DNA from: Streptomyces sp. TRM68416
GTDB lineage: Bacteria > Actinomycetota > Actinomycetes > Streptomycetales > Streptomycetaceae
Assembly (NCBI RefSeq): GCF_014596915.1
Contig: NZ_JACVWU010000024.1
Coordinates: forward strand, 62,001 to 126,000
Length of the DNA stretch: 64,000 nucleotides
Direction: 5' to 3'
The notes under the pieces are model-generated. The model was not told the origin of the DNA, ran no database searches, and saw nothing but the letters and a program-made list of their open reading frames with translations. Position numbers and translations under genes: made by a program. Positions 18,472 to 28,470 of this stretch are shown in pieces (positions within the stretch are counted from its first letter, which is position 1; every line of letters starts with the position of its first letter).

Positions 18472-19109
18472 TCCGTGTGCTCGTCGCCGAGGACCAGTCC
18501 GCCGTCCGGGCCGGGCTGGTGCTGATCCTGGGCAGCGCGCCCGACATCGAGGTGGTCGGCGAGGCGGCGGACGGGGAGCGGGCGGTGGCGCTGGCCCGGG
18601 AGCTGCGGCCGGACCTGGTGCTGATGGACGTACAGATGCCGCGTCTGGACGGGGTGTCGGCGACGCGGGAGGTGGTCGCGGAGGGGCTGGCCGATGTGCT
18701 CGTGCTGACCACCTTCGATCTCGACGAGTACGTGTTCGGGGCGTTGCGGGCCGGGGCGTCCGGCTTCCTGCTGAAGAACACGGAGGCGCGGGATCTGCTG
18801 GAGGCGGTACGGACGGTGGCGCGCGGTGAGGGGATCGTCGCCCCGGCCGTCACCCGGCGTCTGATCGCCGAGTTCGCGGCGGGGCCCGTACGGGAGCCGA
18901 AGGCCGATCCGGCGGTGCTCGACACGTTGACCCGGCGCGAGCGCGAGGTGTTGGCGTGTCTCGGGGAGGGGTTGTCGAACGCCGACATCGCCGGCCGTCT
19001 GGACATGGCGGAGGCGACGGTGAAGACGCACGTCAGCCGGTTGCTGGGGAAGCTGGAGCTGCGCAGCCGGGTGCAAGCGGCGGTGCTGGCACAGGAGTTG
19101 GGGATCTAG
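18468..19109 (+). CDS. NarL/FixJ-family response regulator
   Basis: A 213-aa regulator. The receiver domain has Asp8/9-type acidic residues (VAEDQ), the phospho-acceptor Asp54 in LMDVQMPRLDG and Lys in FLLKNTEARDLL. The LuxR-type helix-turn-helix follows in LTRREREVLACLGEGLSNADIAGRL...TVKTHVSRLLGKL. It is the cognate partner of the overlapping kinase gene. A chitinase gene follows on the same strand, but that gene has its own operators, so the pair need not control it. Confidence 0.94.
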   Translation: MIRVLVAEDQSAVRAGLVLILGSAPDIEVVGEAADGERAVALARELRPDLVLMDVQMPRLDGVSATREVVAEGLADVLVLTTFDLDEYVFGALRAGASGFLLKNTEARDLLEAVRTVARGEGIVAPAVTRRLIAEFAAGPVREPKADPAVLDTLTRREREVLACLGEGLSNADIAGRLDMAEATVKTHVSRLLGKLELRSRVQAAVLAQELGI

Positions 19110-19136
19110 GAGGCGTCCTCGGAAGCTTCCCGTTCA

Positions 19137-19152
19137 ACTGGTCTGGACCTAT
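19137..19152. promoter_or_regulatory. DasR-type operator (dre) upstream of the chitinase gene, site 1
   Basis: ACTGGTCTGGACCTAT fits the 16-bp DasR consensus ACTGGTCTAGACCACT, as I remember it, at most positions. It includes the TGGTCTGGACC core, the 12-bp direct-repeat motif of chitinase promoters. Confidence 0.75.
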
Positions 19153-19157
19153 TGACC

Positions 19158-19173
19158 TATGGTCCAGACCTTT
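19158..19173. promoter_or_regulatory. DasR-type operator (dre) upstream of the chitinase gene, site 2
   Basis: TATGGTCCAGACCTTT is the second copy of the TGGTC(C/T)(A/G)GACCT element, 21 bases (two helical turns) from site 1. Paired repeats of this type are known in Streptomyces chi promoters, where they mediate induction by chitin and repression by glucose. Confidence 0.75.
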
Positions 19174-19245
19174 CTATTCTCGCGGCACCGTGGGCGTGAA
19201 GGCTCAGTCATGCCCCACCACCCCCTTCAGACAGGGAGGCGCAGC

Positions 19246-21075
<1,830 letters not shown>

Positions 21076-21090
21076 CCTGGTCCCACTCAG

Positions 21091-21124
21091 CCGGGGGCGT
21101 GCGGCATTTGCCGCACGCCCCCGG
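21091..21124 (+). terminator. Strong hairpin after the chitinase gene
   Basis: A 16-bp perfect stem (CCGGGGGCGTGCGGCA and its complement) has a 2-base nominal loop and starts 16 bases after the chitinase stop. It lacks a T-run, as is common in Streptomyces. Confidence 0.85.
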
Positions 21125-21170
21125 CGCACGCGTCCCCAGGACTTTCGGTCCTCGCCCCAGGACGATCGGC

Positions 21171-21545
21171 CAATGCCGGGCCACCGCCGCGCACTCCACG
21201 GCCGCGGGAGTGTACGACACCACCACCACGTACTCCGCCGTGTGCCAATGGGTCACCGGAGAGGGCAAGAAGGGCGAGAGGATCCACCTGGTCACGCACA
21301 AGCGGACCGCCGGTGTGAACAGCGTCGTCAGCTACGACGCACGGGAGCGGAACCAGATCACGGGCTTCACGCTCCACGGCTTCGGCGCGACCACCACCAC
21401 CGGAACCGTGCCGGTCGAGGGCGGGGCCTGCGTCGGCAACGAGGACGGCGTCAACCACAACGGGACGTGGGTGTCGGTCGTCCCCGAGTCCACCACGGGC
21501 GGCCTGTCCGTCGCCCACGGCGGGTCGAGCGTGCCGCTCGGTTGA
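21171..21545 (+). pseudogene. Probable remnant of an exported protein gene
   Basis: From about 21171 to the TGA at 21543-21545 the plus-strand frame has strongly coding third positions and a plausible extracellular-type sequence rich in Thr and Gly, ending GGLSVAHGGSSVPLG. There is no credible start: the frame runs back into the chitinase terminator, and an in-frame GTG at 21210 has no ribosome-binding site. It looks like the C-terminal part of a secreted protein whose N-terminus is gone. The alternative is an intact gene starting at GTG 21210 (111 aa). I do not recognise the family. Confidence 0.4.
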
Positions 21546-21563
21546 GAACTCAGGCGAATGCGG

Positions 21564-22010
21564 CTACGCCACATTCACTCTCTGTCCGGGCGGAGCCGCC
21601 TCCAGCCAGGCGAGGAAACCGGTCAGCGCGTCCTCGCTCATCGCCAGCTCAAGGCGCGTCCCGCGGTGCAGACAGGTCAGGATCACCGCGTCGGACAGCA
21701 GCGCCAGCTCCTCCTCCCCCTCCGGGACCCGGCGGCCGGCCACCTCGATCGAGGCGCGCTCCAGGATGCGGCGCGGGCGGGGGGCGTAGGAGAAGACGCG
21801 GTACCACTCGACGCGGTCGCCGTTGTAGCGGGCCACGCCGTAGGACCAGCCCTTGCCGCTGGTGTCCGTCTTCTCCGGGGTGTTCCAGCGCAGGCTGCAG
21901 TCGAAGGTGCCGCCGGAGCGCTGGATGAGCCGTCTGCGCAGGCCGAAGACGAACAGCCCCAGCACCACCACGGCCACGACGATTCCGCACACAGTCAGAG
22001 CGAGGACCAT
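21564..22010 (-). CDS. DUF2550 membrane-anchored protein
   Basis: A 148-aa protein with one N-terminal transmembrane helix (MVLALTVCGIVVAVVVLGLF) followed by a cytoplasmic domain with conserved Trp/Arg residues (GWSYGVARY, DRVEWYRVFSYAPRPRR). It matches the DUF2550 family, which sits just downstream of atpC in actinobacteria. The ATG at 22010 lies nine bases after GGAGG. An ATP synthase operon terminator separates it from atpC. Function unknown. Confidence 0.85.
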   Translation of the reverse strand: MVLALTVCGIVVAVVVLGLFVFGLRRRLIQRSGGTFDCSLRWNTPEKTDTSGKGWSYGVARYNGDRVEWYRVFSYAPRPRRILERASIEVAGRRVPEGEEELALLSDAVILTCLHRGTRLELAMSEDALTGFLAWLEAAPPGQRVNVA

Positions 22011-22080
22011 CGACACCGACCTCCTCGTCTCCTAGGTACCTTCAATTCAGGTAACGGAACGGAAAAAACATCCATATCTG

Positions 22081-22130
22081 CCTCAGCCGCGGCTGGTACC
22101 GGATCTCTCCGGTCCCAGCCGCGGCTGAGG
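22081..22130 (-). terminator. Terminator of the atp operon
   Basis: A 16-bp perfect stem (CCTCAGCCGCGGCTGG at 22081-22096 with its complement at 22115-22130) has a further CCGG/CCGG pairing in the loop. On the minus strand a TTTTTT run (22062-22067) follows. It lies between atpC and the DUF2550 gene. Confidence 0.88.
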
Positions 22131-22157
22131 TACGTCATCGCGCGATCCGCGCTGGGG

Positions 22158-22532
22158 TCAGCGCGCCGCCGCGGCACGCAGTCGGACGTCGGCGCGCCGC
22201 AGGGCGGAGGCGTCGGCCTCCGACTTCGCACGCTCCAGCGCCCGCTCCGCACGCTGGATGTCGATCTCGTCCGAAAGTTCGGCGATCTCGGCCAGCAGCG
22301 ACAGCTTGTTGTCCGCGAACGAGATGAAACCGCCGTGCACCGCGGCGACGACCGTTCCACCTTCACTCGTACGGATGGTCACCGGGCCCGACTCCAGCAC
22401 ACCGAGCAGCGGCTGGTGACCGGGCATGACGCCGATGTCGCCGGACGTGGTGCGCGCGACGACCAGGGTGGCCTCGCCGGACCAGACCTCTCGGTCGGCC
22501 GCGACCAGCGCGACGTGCAGCTCAGCAGCCAA
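22158..22532 (-). CDS. atpC: ATP synthase F1 subunit epsilon
   Basis: A 124-aa protein with the epsilon beta-sandwich signature HVALVAADREVWSGEATLVVARTTSGDIGVMPGHQPLLGVL and a C-terminal helical hairpin. It is the central-stalk subunit that couples rotation to catalysis and can inhibit ATP hydrolysis. It is last in the atp operon and, unlike its neighbours, is set off from atpD by 133 bases with two hairpins. Confidence 0.95.
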   Translation of the reverse strand: MAAELHVALVAADREVWSGEATLVVARTTSGDIGVMPGHQPLLGVLESGPVTIRTSEGGTVVAAVHGGFISFADNKLSLLAEIAELSDEIDIQRAERALERAKSEADASALRRADVRLRAAAAR

Positions 22533-22600
22533 GGGTGGCTCCTCGGGTCACCACCCGGCGGGTGTGCCGGGTGTTGGTTACAAGTCTAGTAGGCGTGAAA

Positions 22601-22649
22601 GAGGGGGCGGGACGCACCCGCCCCCTCAGACGTGAGCCGCGGGGCTCAC
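22601..22649 (-). terminator. Tandem hairpins between atpD and atpC
   Basis: In transcript order, GTGAGCC/GGCTCAC (22649-22632, loop of four) is followed by an 11-bp GAGGGGGCGGG stem (22627-22601, loop of five) and then TTTC. They could protect 3' ends or partly terminate transcription and so lower epsilon expression. Confidence 0.6.
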
Positions 22650-22665
22650 TTCGAACTCAGCGAGT

Positions 22666-24102
22666 TCAGGAGACGCCCAGCTCCTTGGCGTTGGCCTTGA
22701 GGTCCTCCAGGCCACCGCACATGAAGAACGCCTGCTCCGGGAAGTGGTCGTACTCGCCGTCGCAGATCGCGTTGAAGGCCGCGATCGACTCGTCCAGCGG
22801 GACGTCCGACCCGTCGACGCCGGTGAACTGCTTGGCGACGTGGGTGTTCTGGGACAGGAAGCGCTCCACGCGACGGGCACGGTGGACAACGAGCTTGTCC
22901 TCCTCGCCGAGCTCGTCGATACCGAGGATCGCGATGATGTCCTGGAGGTCCTTGTACTTCTGCAGGATCGTCTTGACGCGCATGGCGGCGTCGTAGTGGT
23001 CCTGCGCGATGTACCGCGGGTCCAGGATGCGGGACGTGGAGTCCAGCGGGTCCACGGCCGGGTAGATGCCCTTCTCGGAGATCGGACGGGACAGAACCGT
23101 CGTCGCGTCGAGGTGGGCGAAGGTGGTGGCCGGGGCCGGGTCGGTCAGGTCGTCCGCGGGGACGTAGATCGCCTGCATCGAGGTGATCGAGTGACCACGG
23201 GTCGAGGTGATGCGCTCCTGGAGGAGACCCATCTCGTCGGCCAGGTTCGGCTGGTAACCCACCGCGGAGGGCATACGGCCGAGCAGGGTCGACACCTCGG
23301 AGCCCGCCTGGGTGAAGCGGAAGATGTTGTCGATGAAGAACAGCACGTCCTGCTTCTGGACGTCACGGAAGTACTCGGCCATGGTGAGGCCGGCCAGCGC
23401 GACGCGCAGACGGGTGCCCGGGGGCTCGTCCATCTGGCCGAAGACCAGCGCGGTCTTGTCGATGACGCCCGAGTCCGACATCTCCTCAATGAGGTCGTTG
23501 CCCTCACGGGTGCGCTCACCGACACCGGCGAACACGGAGACACCGTCGTGGTTGTTGGCGACGCGGTAGATCATCTCCTGGATGAGCACCGTCTTGCCGA
23601 CGCCGGCACCACCGAACAGACCGATCTTTCCACCCTTGACGTACGGGGTGAGAAGGTCAATGACCTTGACGCCGGTCTCGAACATCTCGGTCTTCGACTC
23701 GAGCTCGTCGAAGTTCGGGGCCTTGCGGTGGATCGCCCAGCGCTCGCCCTCGTAGGACTCGTCGACGTTCAGCACCTCACCGAGGGTGTTGAACACCTTG
23801 CCCTTGGTGAAGTCGCCGACCGGGACGGTGATGCCCGTGCCCGTGTCGGTGACCGGGGCCTGGCGGACCAGACCGTCGGTGGGCTGCATGGAGATCGTCC
23901 GGACCAGGCCGTCACCCAGGTGCTGGGCGACCTCAAGGGTCAGGACCTTCTTCTCACCGGCGTTGGCCGGGTCGGCCACCTCGACGTGAAGGGCGTTGTA
24001 GATGTCGGGCATCGCGTCGACGGGGAACTCCACGTCGACGACCGGGCCGATGACCCGGGCGACGCGGCCCGTGGCAGCGGCCGTCTCAACTGTCGTCGTC
24101 AT
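22666..24102 (-). CDS. atpD: ATP synthase F1 subunit beta
   Basis: This 478-aa catalytic subunit shows Walker A GGAGVGKTVLIQEM, the catalytic GVGERTREGNDL Glu region, the Walker B/DELSEEN-equivalent DVLFFIDNIFRFTQAGSEVS, and the C-terminal helical bundle. It makes ATP at the alpha/beta interfaces. The start ATG abuts the atpG stop directly (no gap). Confidence 0.98.
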   Translation of the reverse strand: MTTTVETAAATGRVARVIGPVVDVEFPVDAMPDIYNALHVEVADPANAGEKKVLTLEVAQHLGDGLVRTISMQPTDGLVRQAPVTDTGTGITVPVGDFTKGKVFNTLGEVLNVDESYEGERWAIHRKAPNFDELESKTEMFETGVKVIDLLTPYVKGGKIGLFGGAGVGKTVLIQEMIYRVANNHDGVSVFAGVGERTREGNDLIEEMSDSGVIDKTALVFGQMDEPPGTRLRVALAGLTMAEYFRDVQKQDVLFFIDNIFRFTQAGSEVSTLLGRMPSAVGYQPNLADEMGLLQERITSTRGHSITSMQAIYVPADDLTDPAPATTFAHLDATTVLSRPISEKGIYPAVDPLDSTSRILDPRYIAQDHYDAAMRVKTILQKYKDLQDIIAILGIDELGEEDKLVVHRARRVERFLSQNTHVAKQFTGVDGSDVPLDESIAAFNAICDGEYDHFPEQAFFMCGGLEDLKANAKELGVS

Positions 24103-25023
24103 TTACCTGTCACTCCCCGCGCTCGCGTCGGCCAGGGCTGCGGAGCCACCGACGATCTCGCTGATTTCCTGGGTGATTTCGGCCTGGCGGGCCGCGTTGG
24201 CAAGCCGGGAGAGGTTCTCGATGAGCTCTCCGGCGTTGTCGGTGGCCGACTTCATCGCGCGCCGCGTGGCGGCGTGCTTGGAGGCGGCCGACTGGAGCAG
24301 CGCGTTGTAGATACGGCTCTCCACGTAGCGCGGCAGAAGGGCGTCGAGGACGTCCTCCGCCGACGGCTCGAAGTCGTAGAGCGGAAGGATCTCGCCCTTG
24401 GGGGCTGCCGCTTCCTTGGCGACCTCGTCGAGGCTGAGCGGCAGCAGACGGGCGTCGAGCGCCGTCTGCGTCATCATCGAGACGAACTCGGTGAAGACGA
24501 TGTGGATCTCGTCCACGCCGCCCTCGGCCGTGTCCTTCTCGATGGCCTCGATCAGCGGCGCCGCGACCTTCTTGGCGTCCGCGTACGTCGGCTCGTCCGT
24601 GAACCCGGTCCACGACTCCGAGACCTTGCGCTCACGGAAGTTGTAGTGCGCCAGACCACGCCGGCCGACGATGTACGTGTCGACCTGCTTGCCCTCGCGC
24701 TCCAGGCGCTCGGTCAGCTGCTCCGCGGCCTTGATGGCGTTGGAGTTGAAGGCACCGGCGAGACCACGGTCGCTCGTCAGGAGCAGCACCGCGGACCGGG
24801 TGACCGTCTCGGCCTGGGTGGTCAGCGGGTGCTTGGTGTTCGAACCGGTGCCGACCGCCGTGACCGCGCGGGTGAGCTCGGTCGCGTACGGCGTGGAGGC
24901 CGCCACCTTGCGCTGCGCCTTGACGACGCGCGAGGCGGCGATCATCTCCATCGCCTTCGTGATCTTCTTGGTCGCGGTGACGGATCGGATGCGACGCTTG
25001 TAGACCCGGAGCTGGGCTCCCAT
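24103..25023 (-). CDS. atpG: ATP synthase F1 subunit gamma
   Basis: This 306-aa central rotor shaft has the conserved N-terminus MGAQLRVYKRRIRSVTATKKITKAMEMIAASR and the C-terminal helix RAMKSATDNAGELIENL...RQAEITQEISEIVGGSAAL. It couples proton-driven c-ring rotation to the beta subunits. It lies between atpA and atpD in standard order. Confidence 0.97.
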   Translation of the reverse strand: MGAQLRVYKRRIRSVTATKKITKAMEMIAASRVVKAQRKVAASTPYATELTRAVTAVGTGSNTKHPLTTQAETVTRSAVLLLTSDRGLAGAFNSNAIKAAEQLTERLEREGKQVDTYIVGRRGLAHYNFRERKVSESWTGFTDEPTYADAKKVAAPLIEAIEKDTAEGGVDEIHIVFTEFVSMMTQTALDARLLPLSLDEVAKEAAAPKGEILPLYDFEPSAEDVLDALLPRYVESRIYNALLQSAASKHAATRRAMKSATDNAGELIENLSRLANAARQAEITQEISEIVGGSAALADASAGSDR

Positions 25024-25044
25024 GAGTCAGGTCCCTTCCTTACG

Positions 25045-26634
25045 TCACTTGGCGGCGGCCGGGGCGTCCTCGCCGAGAAGCTTGCCGTCCGAGGTCTCGA
25101 ACTGCTTCTTGAAGTCGGCGATCGCGTCGGCAACAGCGGTGAGGGTGTCGTCCGACAGCTTGCCGCCCTCGCGGATGGAGGTCATGAGGCCCTGCTCCTT
25201 GCGGTGCAGGTACTCCAGGAGCTCCTTCTCGAAGCGGCGGATGTCGGCGACCGGAACGTCGTCCATCTTGCCGGTGGTGCCGGCCCAGACGGAGACGACC
25301 TGGTCCTCGGTGGACATCGGCTGGTACTGAGCCTGCTTGAGCAGCTCGACCATGCGCTGACCGCGCTCCAGCTGCGCCTTCGACGCGGCGTCCAGGTCGG
25401 AACCGAAGGCGGCGAACGCCTCCAGCTCACGGAACTGGGCGAGGTCCACGCGGAGACGACCCGAAACCTGCTTCATCGCCTTGTGCTGCGCGGAACCACC
25501 GACTCGGGAGACGGAGATACCGACGTTCAGCGCGGGGCGCTGACCGGCGTTGAACAGGTCCGACTCCAGGAAGCACTGGCCGTCGGTGATGGAGATGACG
25601 TTGGTCGGGATGAACGCCGAGACGTCGTTGGCCTTGGTCTCGACGATCGGCAGACCGGTCATCGAGCCGGCGCCCATGTCGTCGGAGAGCTTGGCGCAGC
25701 GCTCCAGCAGACGGGAGTGCAGGTAGAAGACGTCACCCGGGTAGGCCTCACGGCCCGGCGGGCGGCGCAGCAGCAGCGACACGGCACGGTAGGCGTCGGC
25801 CTGCTTCGACAGGTCGTCGAAGATGATGAGGACGTGCTTGCCCTCGTACATCCACTGCTGACCGATGGCCGAACCGGTGTACGGCGCCAGGTACTTGAAG
25901 CCGGCCGGGTCGGACGCCGGGGCGGCGACGATGGTCGTGTACTCCAGCGCGCCGTTCTCCTCCAGCGCGCGGCGGACCGACGCGATGGTGGAGCCCTTCT
26001 GGCCGATGGCGACGTAGATGCAGCGGACCTGCTTCTTCGGGTCGCCCGAGCGCCAGTTGTCGCGCTGGTTGATGATCGTGTCGACGGCCAGGGCGGTCTT
26101 GCCGGTCTGGCGGTCACCGATGATCAGCTGACGCTGACCGCGGCCGATCGGGGTCATCGCGTCGACGGCCTTGTAGCCGGTCTCCATCGGCTCGTGCACC
26201 GACTTGCGCTGCATGACCGTGGGGGCCTGCAGCTCCAGCGCACGACGACCGGACGTCTCGATCTCGCCGAGGCCGTCGATCGGGTTGCCGAGCGGGTCGA
26301 CGACGCGGCCGAGGTAGCCCTCGCCGACGGCCACGGAGAGGACCTCACCGGTACGCGTGACCGGCTGACCCTCCTCGATGCCGCTGAACTCACCGAGGAC
26401 GATGGCACCGATCTCGCGCTCCTCGAGGTTGAGGGCGAGGCCGAGGGTGCCGTCCTCGAACTTCAGCAGTTCGTTGGCCATGGCCGAGGGCAGACCCTCG
26501 ACCTTCGCGATGCCGTCGCCGGCAAGGGTGACCGTACCGACCTCCTCGCGCGAGGCCGCGTCCGGCTTGTACGACTGGACGAAGTTCTCCAGCGCGTCCC
26601 GGATCTCCTCCGGCCGGATCGTGAGCTCCGCCAT
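25045..26634 (-). CDS. atpA: ATP synthase F1 subunit alpha
   Basis: This 529-aa regulatory nucleotide-binding subunit has Walker A GDRQTGKTALAVD, the strand HVLIIFDDLSKQADAYR and the signature region PAINVGISVSRVGG-like (here PALNVGISVSRVGGSAQ). I chose the ATG at 26634 (MAELTIRPEE) as the family start with GGGAA upstream. The open frame extends 26 residues further but reads as leader sequence. Confidence 0.97.
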   Translation of the reverse strand: MAELTIRPEEIRDALENFVQSYKPDAASREEVGTVTLAGDGIAKVEGLPSAMANELLKFEDGTLGLALNLEEREIGAIVLGEFSGIEEGQPVTRTGEVLSVAVGEGYLGRVVDPLGNPIDGLGEIETSGRRALELQAPTVMQRKSVHEPMETGYKAVDAMTPIGRGQRQLIIGDRQTGKTALAVDTIINQRDNWRSGDPKKQVRCIYVAIGQKGSTIASVRRALEENGALEYTTIVAAPASDPAGFKYLAPYTGSAIGQQWMYEGKHVLIIFDDLSKQADAYRAVSLLLRRPPGREAYPGDVFYLHSRLLERCAKLSDDMGAGSMTGLPIVETKANDVSAFIPTNVISITDGQCFLESDLFNAGQRPALNVGISVSRVGGSAQHKAMKQVSGRLRVDLAQFRELEAFAAFGSDLDAASKAQLERGQRMVELLKQAQYQPMSTEDQVVSVWAGTTGKMDDVPVADIRRFEKELLEYLHRKEQGLMTSIREGGKLSDDTLTAVADAIADFKKQFETSDGKLLGEDAPAAAK

Positions 26635-26682
26635 CTGGGTTCCCTGCTCTCCTTGTTGGGCCCGAAGTTTCACTTTGGGGGT

Positions 26683-26699
26683 CTGGGGGCGACCCCCAG
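26683..26699 (-). other. Intercistronic hairpin between atpH and atpA
   Basis: CTGGGGG cga CCCCCAG forms a tight 7-bp stem in the 125-base gap before atpA. A weaker GTTGGGCC/GGCCCAAC pairing encloses it. It may be a processing or translation-control element. Confidence 0.5.
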
Positions 26700-26759
26700 G
26701 ATTCTTCTGCACGGCCCAACCAGGGCCGTCGTAAGTAGTACTGCGTATGGAGTTACTGC

Positions 26760-27581
26760 TCAGCCCGCCACGCGGCGGCCGGCGTCCTCGATGCGGTCGG
26801 CGAGGGAGCCGTTGATGACCTCGTCACCGACCTGCACCCGGATCCCGCCGAGGACCGCGGGGTCCACGTCGAGGTTGAGGTGCATCTGGCGACCGTAGAG
26901 CTTCGCCAGGGCGGCGCCGAGGCGCTGCTTCTGGCCGTCGCTCAGCGGCACCGCCGAGGTGACGACCGCGACCATGCGGTCCCGGCGCTCGGCGGCGAGC
27001 TTGGACAGGGACTCCAGTCCCGACTCCAGGCTACGTCCACGCGGCGCGGTCACAAGGCGCGTCACCAGACGCTCGGTGGTGGCATCGGCCCGGCCGCCGA
27101 GCAGGCTGCGCAGCAGCTCGCCCTTGGCCGAGGTGTTCGCCGAGCGGTTGGTCAGCGCGGCGCGCAGCTCGGTGTTCGAAGAGACGATCCGGCCGAACCG
27201 GAAGAGCTCGTCCTCGACGTTGTCGAGCGTGCCCGCACGCTGCGCGGCGGTGAGGTCGGCGGTGTTCGCCAGCTGCTCCAGGGCGTCCACCAGGTCGCGC
27301 GACTGCGACCAGCGGGAGCGCACCAGACCGGCCAGCAGATCGGCGGTCTCGCCGCCGACCTGGCCACCGAGCAGGCGCTGGACCAGCTCGGCCTTGGCCT
27401 CACCGGCCTGCGCCGGGTCGGTCAGGACCCGACGCAGCGACACCTCGCGGTCGAGCAGCGCGGTGACGGCCGCCAGCTCGTCGGCGAGCTGCGCCGCGTC
27501 CACGGACGTGTTGTCCGTCAGCGCGTCGAGACGCTCACGTCCCGCTGCGGTGGCCTCGCGGCTCGCTCCGTGCGCTGTCAT
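26760..27581 (-). CDS. atpH: ATP synthase F1 subunit delta
   Basis: A 273-aa protein, longer than the roughly 180 aa of E. coli delta, as in other actinobacteria, because of an N-terminal extension. The C-terminal signature LDVDPAVLGGIRVQVGDEVINGSLADRIEDAGRRVAG is diagnostic (read at 26760-26900). It joins F1 to the b-subunit stator. It overlaps atpF by 4 bases. Confidence 0.95.
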   Translation of the reverse strand: MTAHGASREATAAGRERLDALTDNTSVDAAQLADELAAVTALLDREVSLRRVLTDPAQAGEAKAELVQRLLGGQVGGETADLLAGLVRSRWSQSRDLVDALEQLANTADLTAAQRAGTLDNVEDELFRFGRIVSSNTELRAALTNRSANTSAKGELLRSLLGGRADATTERLVTRLVTAPRGRSLESGLESLSKLAAERRDRMVAVVTSAVPLSDGQKQRLGAALAKLYGRQMHLNLDVDPAVLGGIRVQVGDEVINGSLADRIEDAGRRVAG

Positions 27582-28129
27582 CGAGCCGCCTCTGCCTTCT
27601 CCTCAAGCTCGTCGAGGAAGCGGTCGATGACACGGCTCTGGCGGGCGTGGTCCTCGAGGGACTCGCCGACGAGCTTGCCGGCCAGGTCCGTGGCGAGCTT
27701 GCCGACGTCCTGGCGCAGCGCGGACGCGGCGGCCTTGCGGTCGGCCTCGATCTGGGCGTGACCGGCGGCGACGATCTCCTCGCGCTGCCGCTGGCCTTCC
27801 GCACGCATCTCGGCGATGAGCGCGGCGCCCTGCTCCTGCGCCTCCTGGCGCAGACGCGCGGCCTCGTGCCGGGCCTCGGCGAGCTGAGCCTTGTACTGCT
27901 CAAGGACGCTCTGGGCCTCGGTCTGCGCGGCCTCGGCCTTCTCGATACCGCCCTCGATGGCCTCGCGACGCTCTTCCAGGACCTTGTTGATGGTCGGGAG
28001 GAGCTTCTTGGCGAGGAAGCCGAAGACGATGACGAAAGCGATGAGGCCGATGACAACTTCCGGCCACGGCGGGATGAGGGGATTCTCCTTCTCCCCCTCA
28101 GCCGCCAGGAAAACCAGGGCGGATGTCAC
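27578..28129 (-). CDS. atpF: ATP synthase F0 subunit b
   Basis: This 183-aa stator subunit has one N-terminal transmembrane helix (EVVIGLIAFVIVFGFLAKKL) then a long charged helix with Ala/Glu/Arg-rich coiled coil. The start codon is GTG at 28129, ahead of ACATCCGCC. It overlaps atpH by 4 bases. Confidence 0.95.
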   Translation of the reverse strand: MTSALVFLAAEGEKENPLIPPWPEVVIGLIAFVIVFGFLAKKLLPTINKVLEERREAIEGGIEKAEAAQTEAQSVLEQYKAQLAEARHEAARLRQEAQEQGAALIAEMRAEGQRQREEIVAAGHAQIEADRKAAASALRQDVGKLATDLAGKLVGESLEDHARQSRVIDRFLDELEEKAEAAR

Positions 28130-28171
28130 ATCAGTGCCTTTCGTCGAAAGGGTCGGTCGTCCGGGCTCGTC

Positions 28172-28396
28172 TTAGTAGACGAACGGCATGACGAGACCGA
28201 TCAGGGCGAGCGCCTCACAGAAGGCGAAGCCCAGGATCTGGTTGGCGCGGATCAGGCCGGCAGCCTCGGGCTGGCGGGCGAGGGCCTGGGTGCCGTTGCC
28301 GAAGATGATGCCGACGCCGACGCCGGGGCCGATGGCAGCGAGACCGTAACCGACGGAGCCGAGGTCACCGGTGACAGCAGCGAGGGTCTGGGACAT
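28172..28396 (-). CDS. atpE: ATP synthase F0 subunit c
   Basis: This 74-aa two-helix proteolipid has a Gly-rich first helix (GYGLAAIGPGVGVGIIFGNG), the RQPE loop and the proton-carrying Glu61 in GFAFCEALALIGLV. Copies of it assemble into the rotating c-ring. Confidence 0.97.
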   Translation of the reverse strand: MSQTLAAVTGDLGSVGYGLAAIGPGVGVGIIFGNGTQALARQPEAAGLIRANQILGFAFCEALALIGLVMPFVY

Positions 28397-28470
28397 GCCA
28401 GTTCTTCCTTCTCTTTACGGACCGGTGGGGGTTGGCCACCGGACGACTATGGGGTTCGAAAGCGGGGTGC

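Noticed and set aside
22744..26898. 1384-aa plus-strand frame across the atp operon
   Set aside because: It is antisense to atpD, atpG and atpA, a known artefact of high-GC DNA; the minus-strand genes have clear family motifs.
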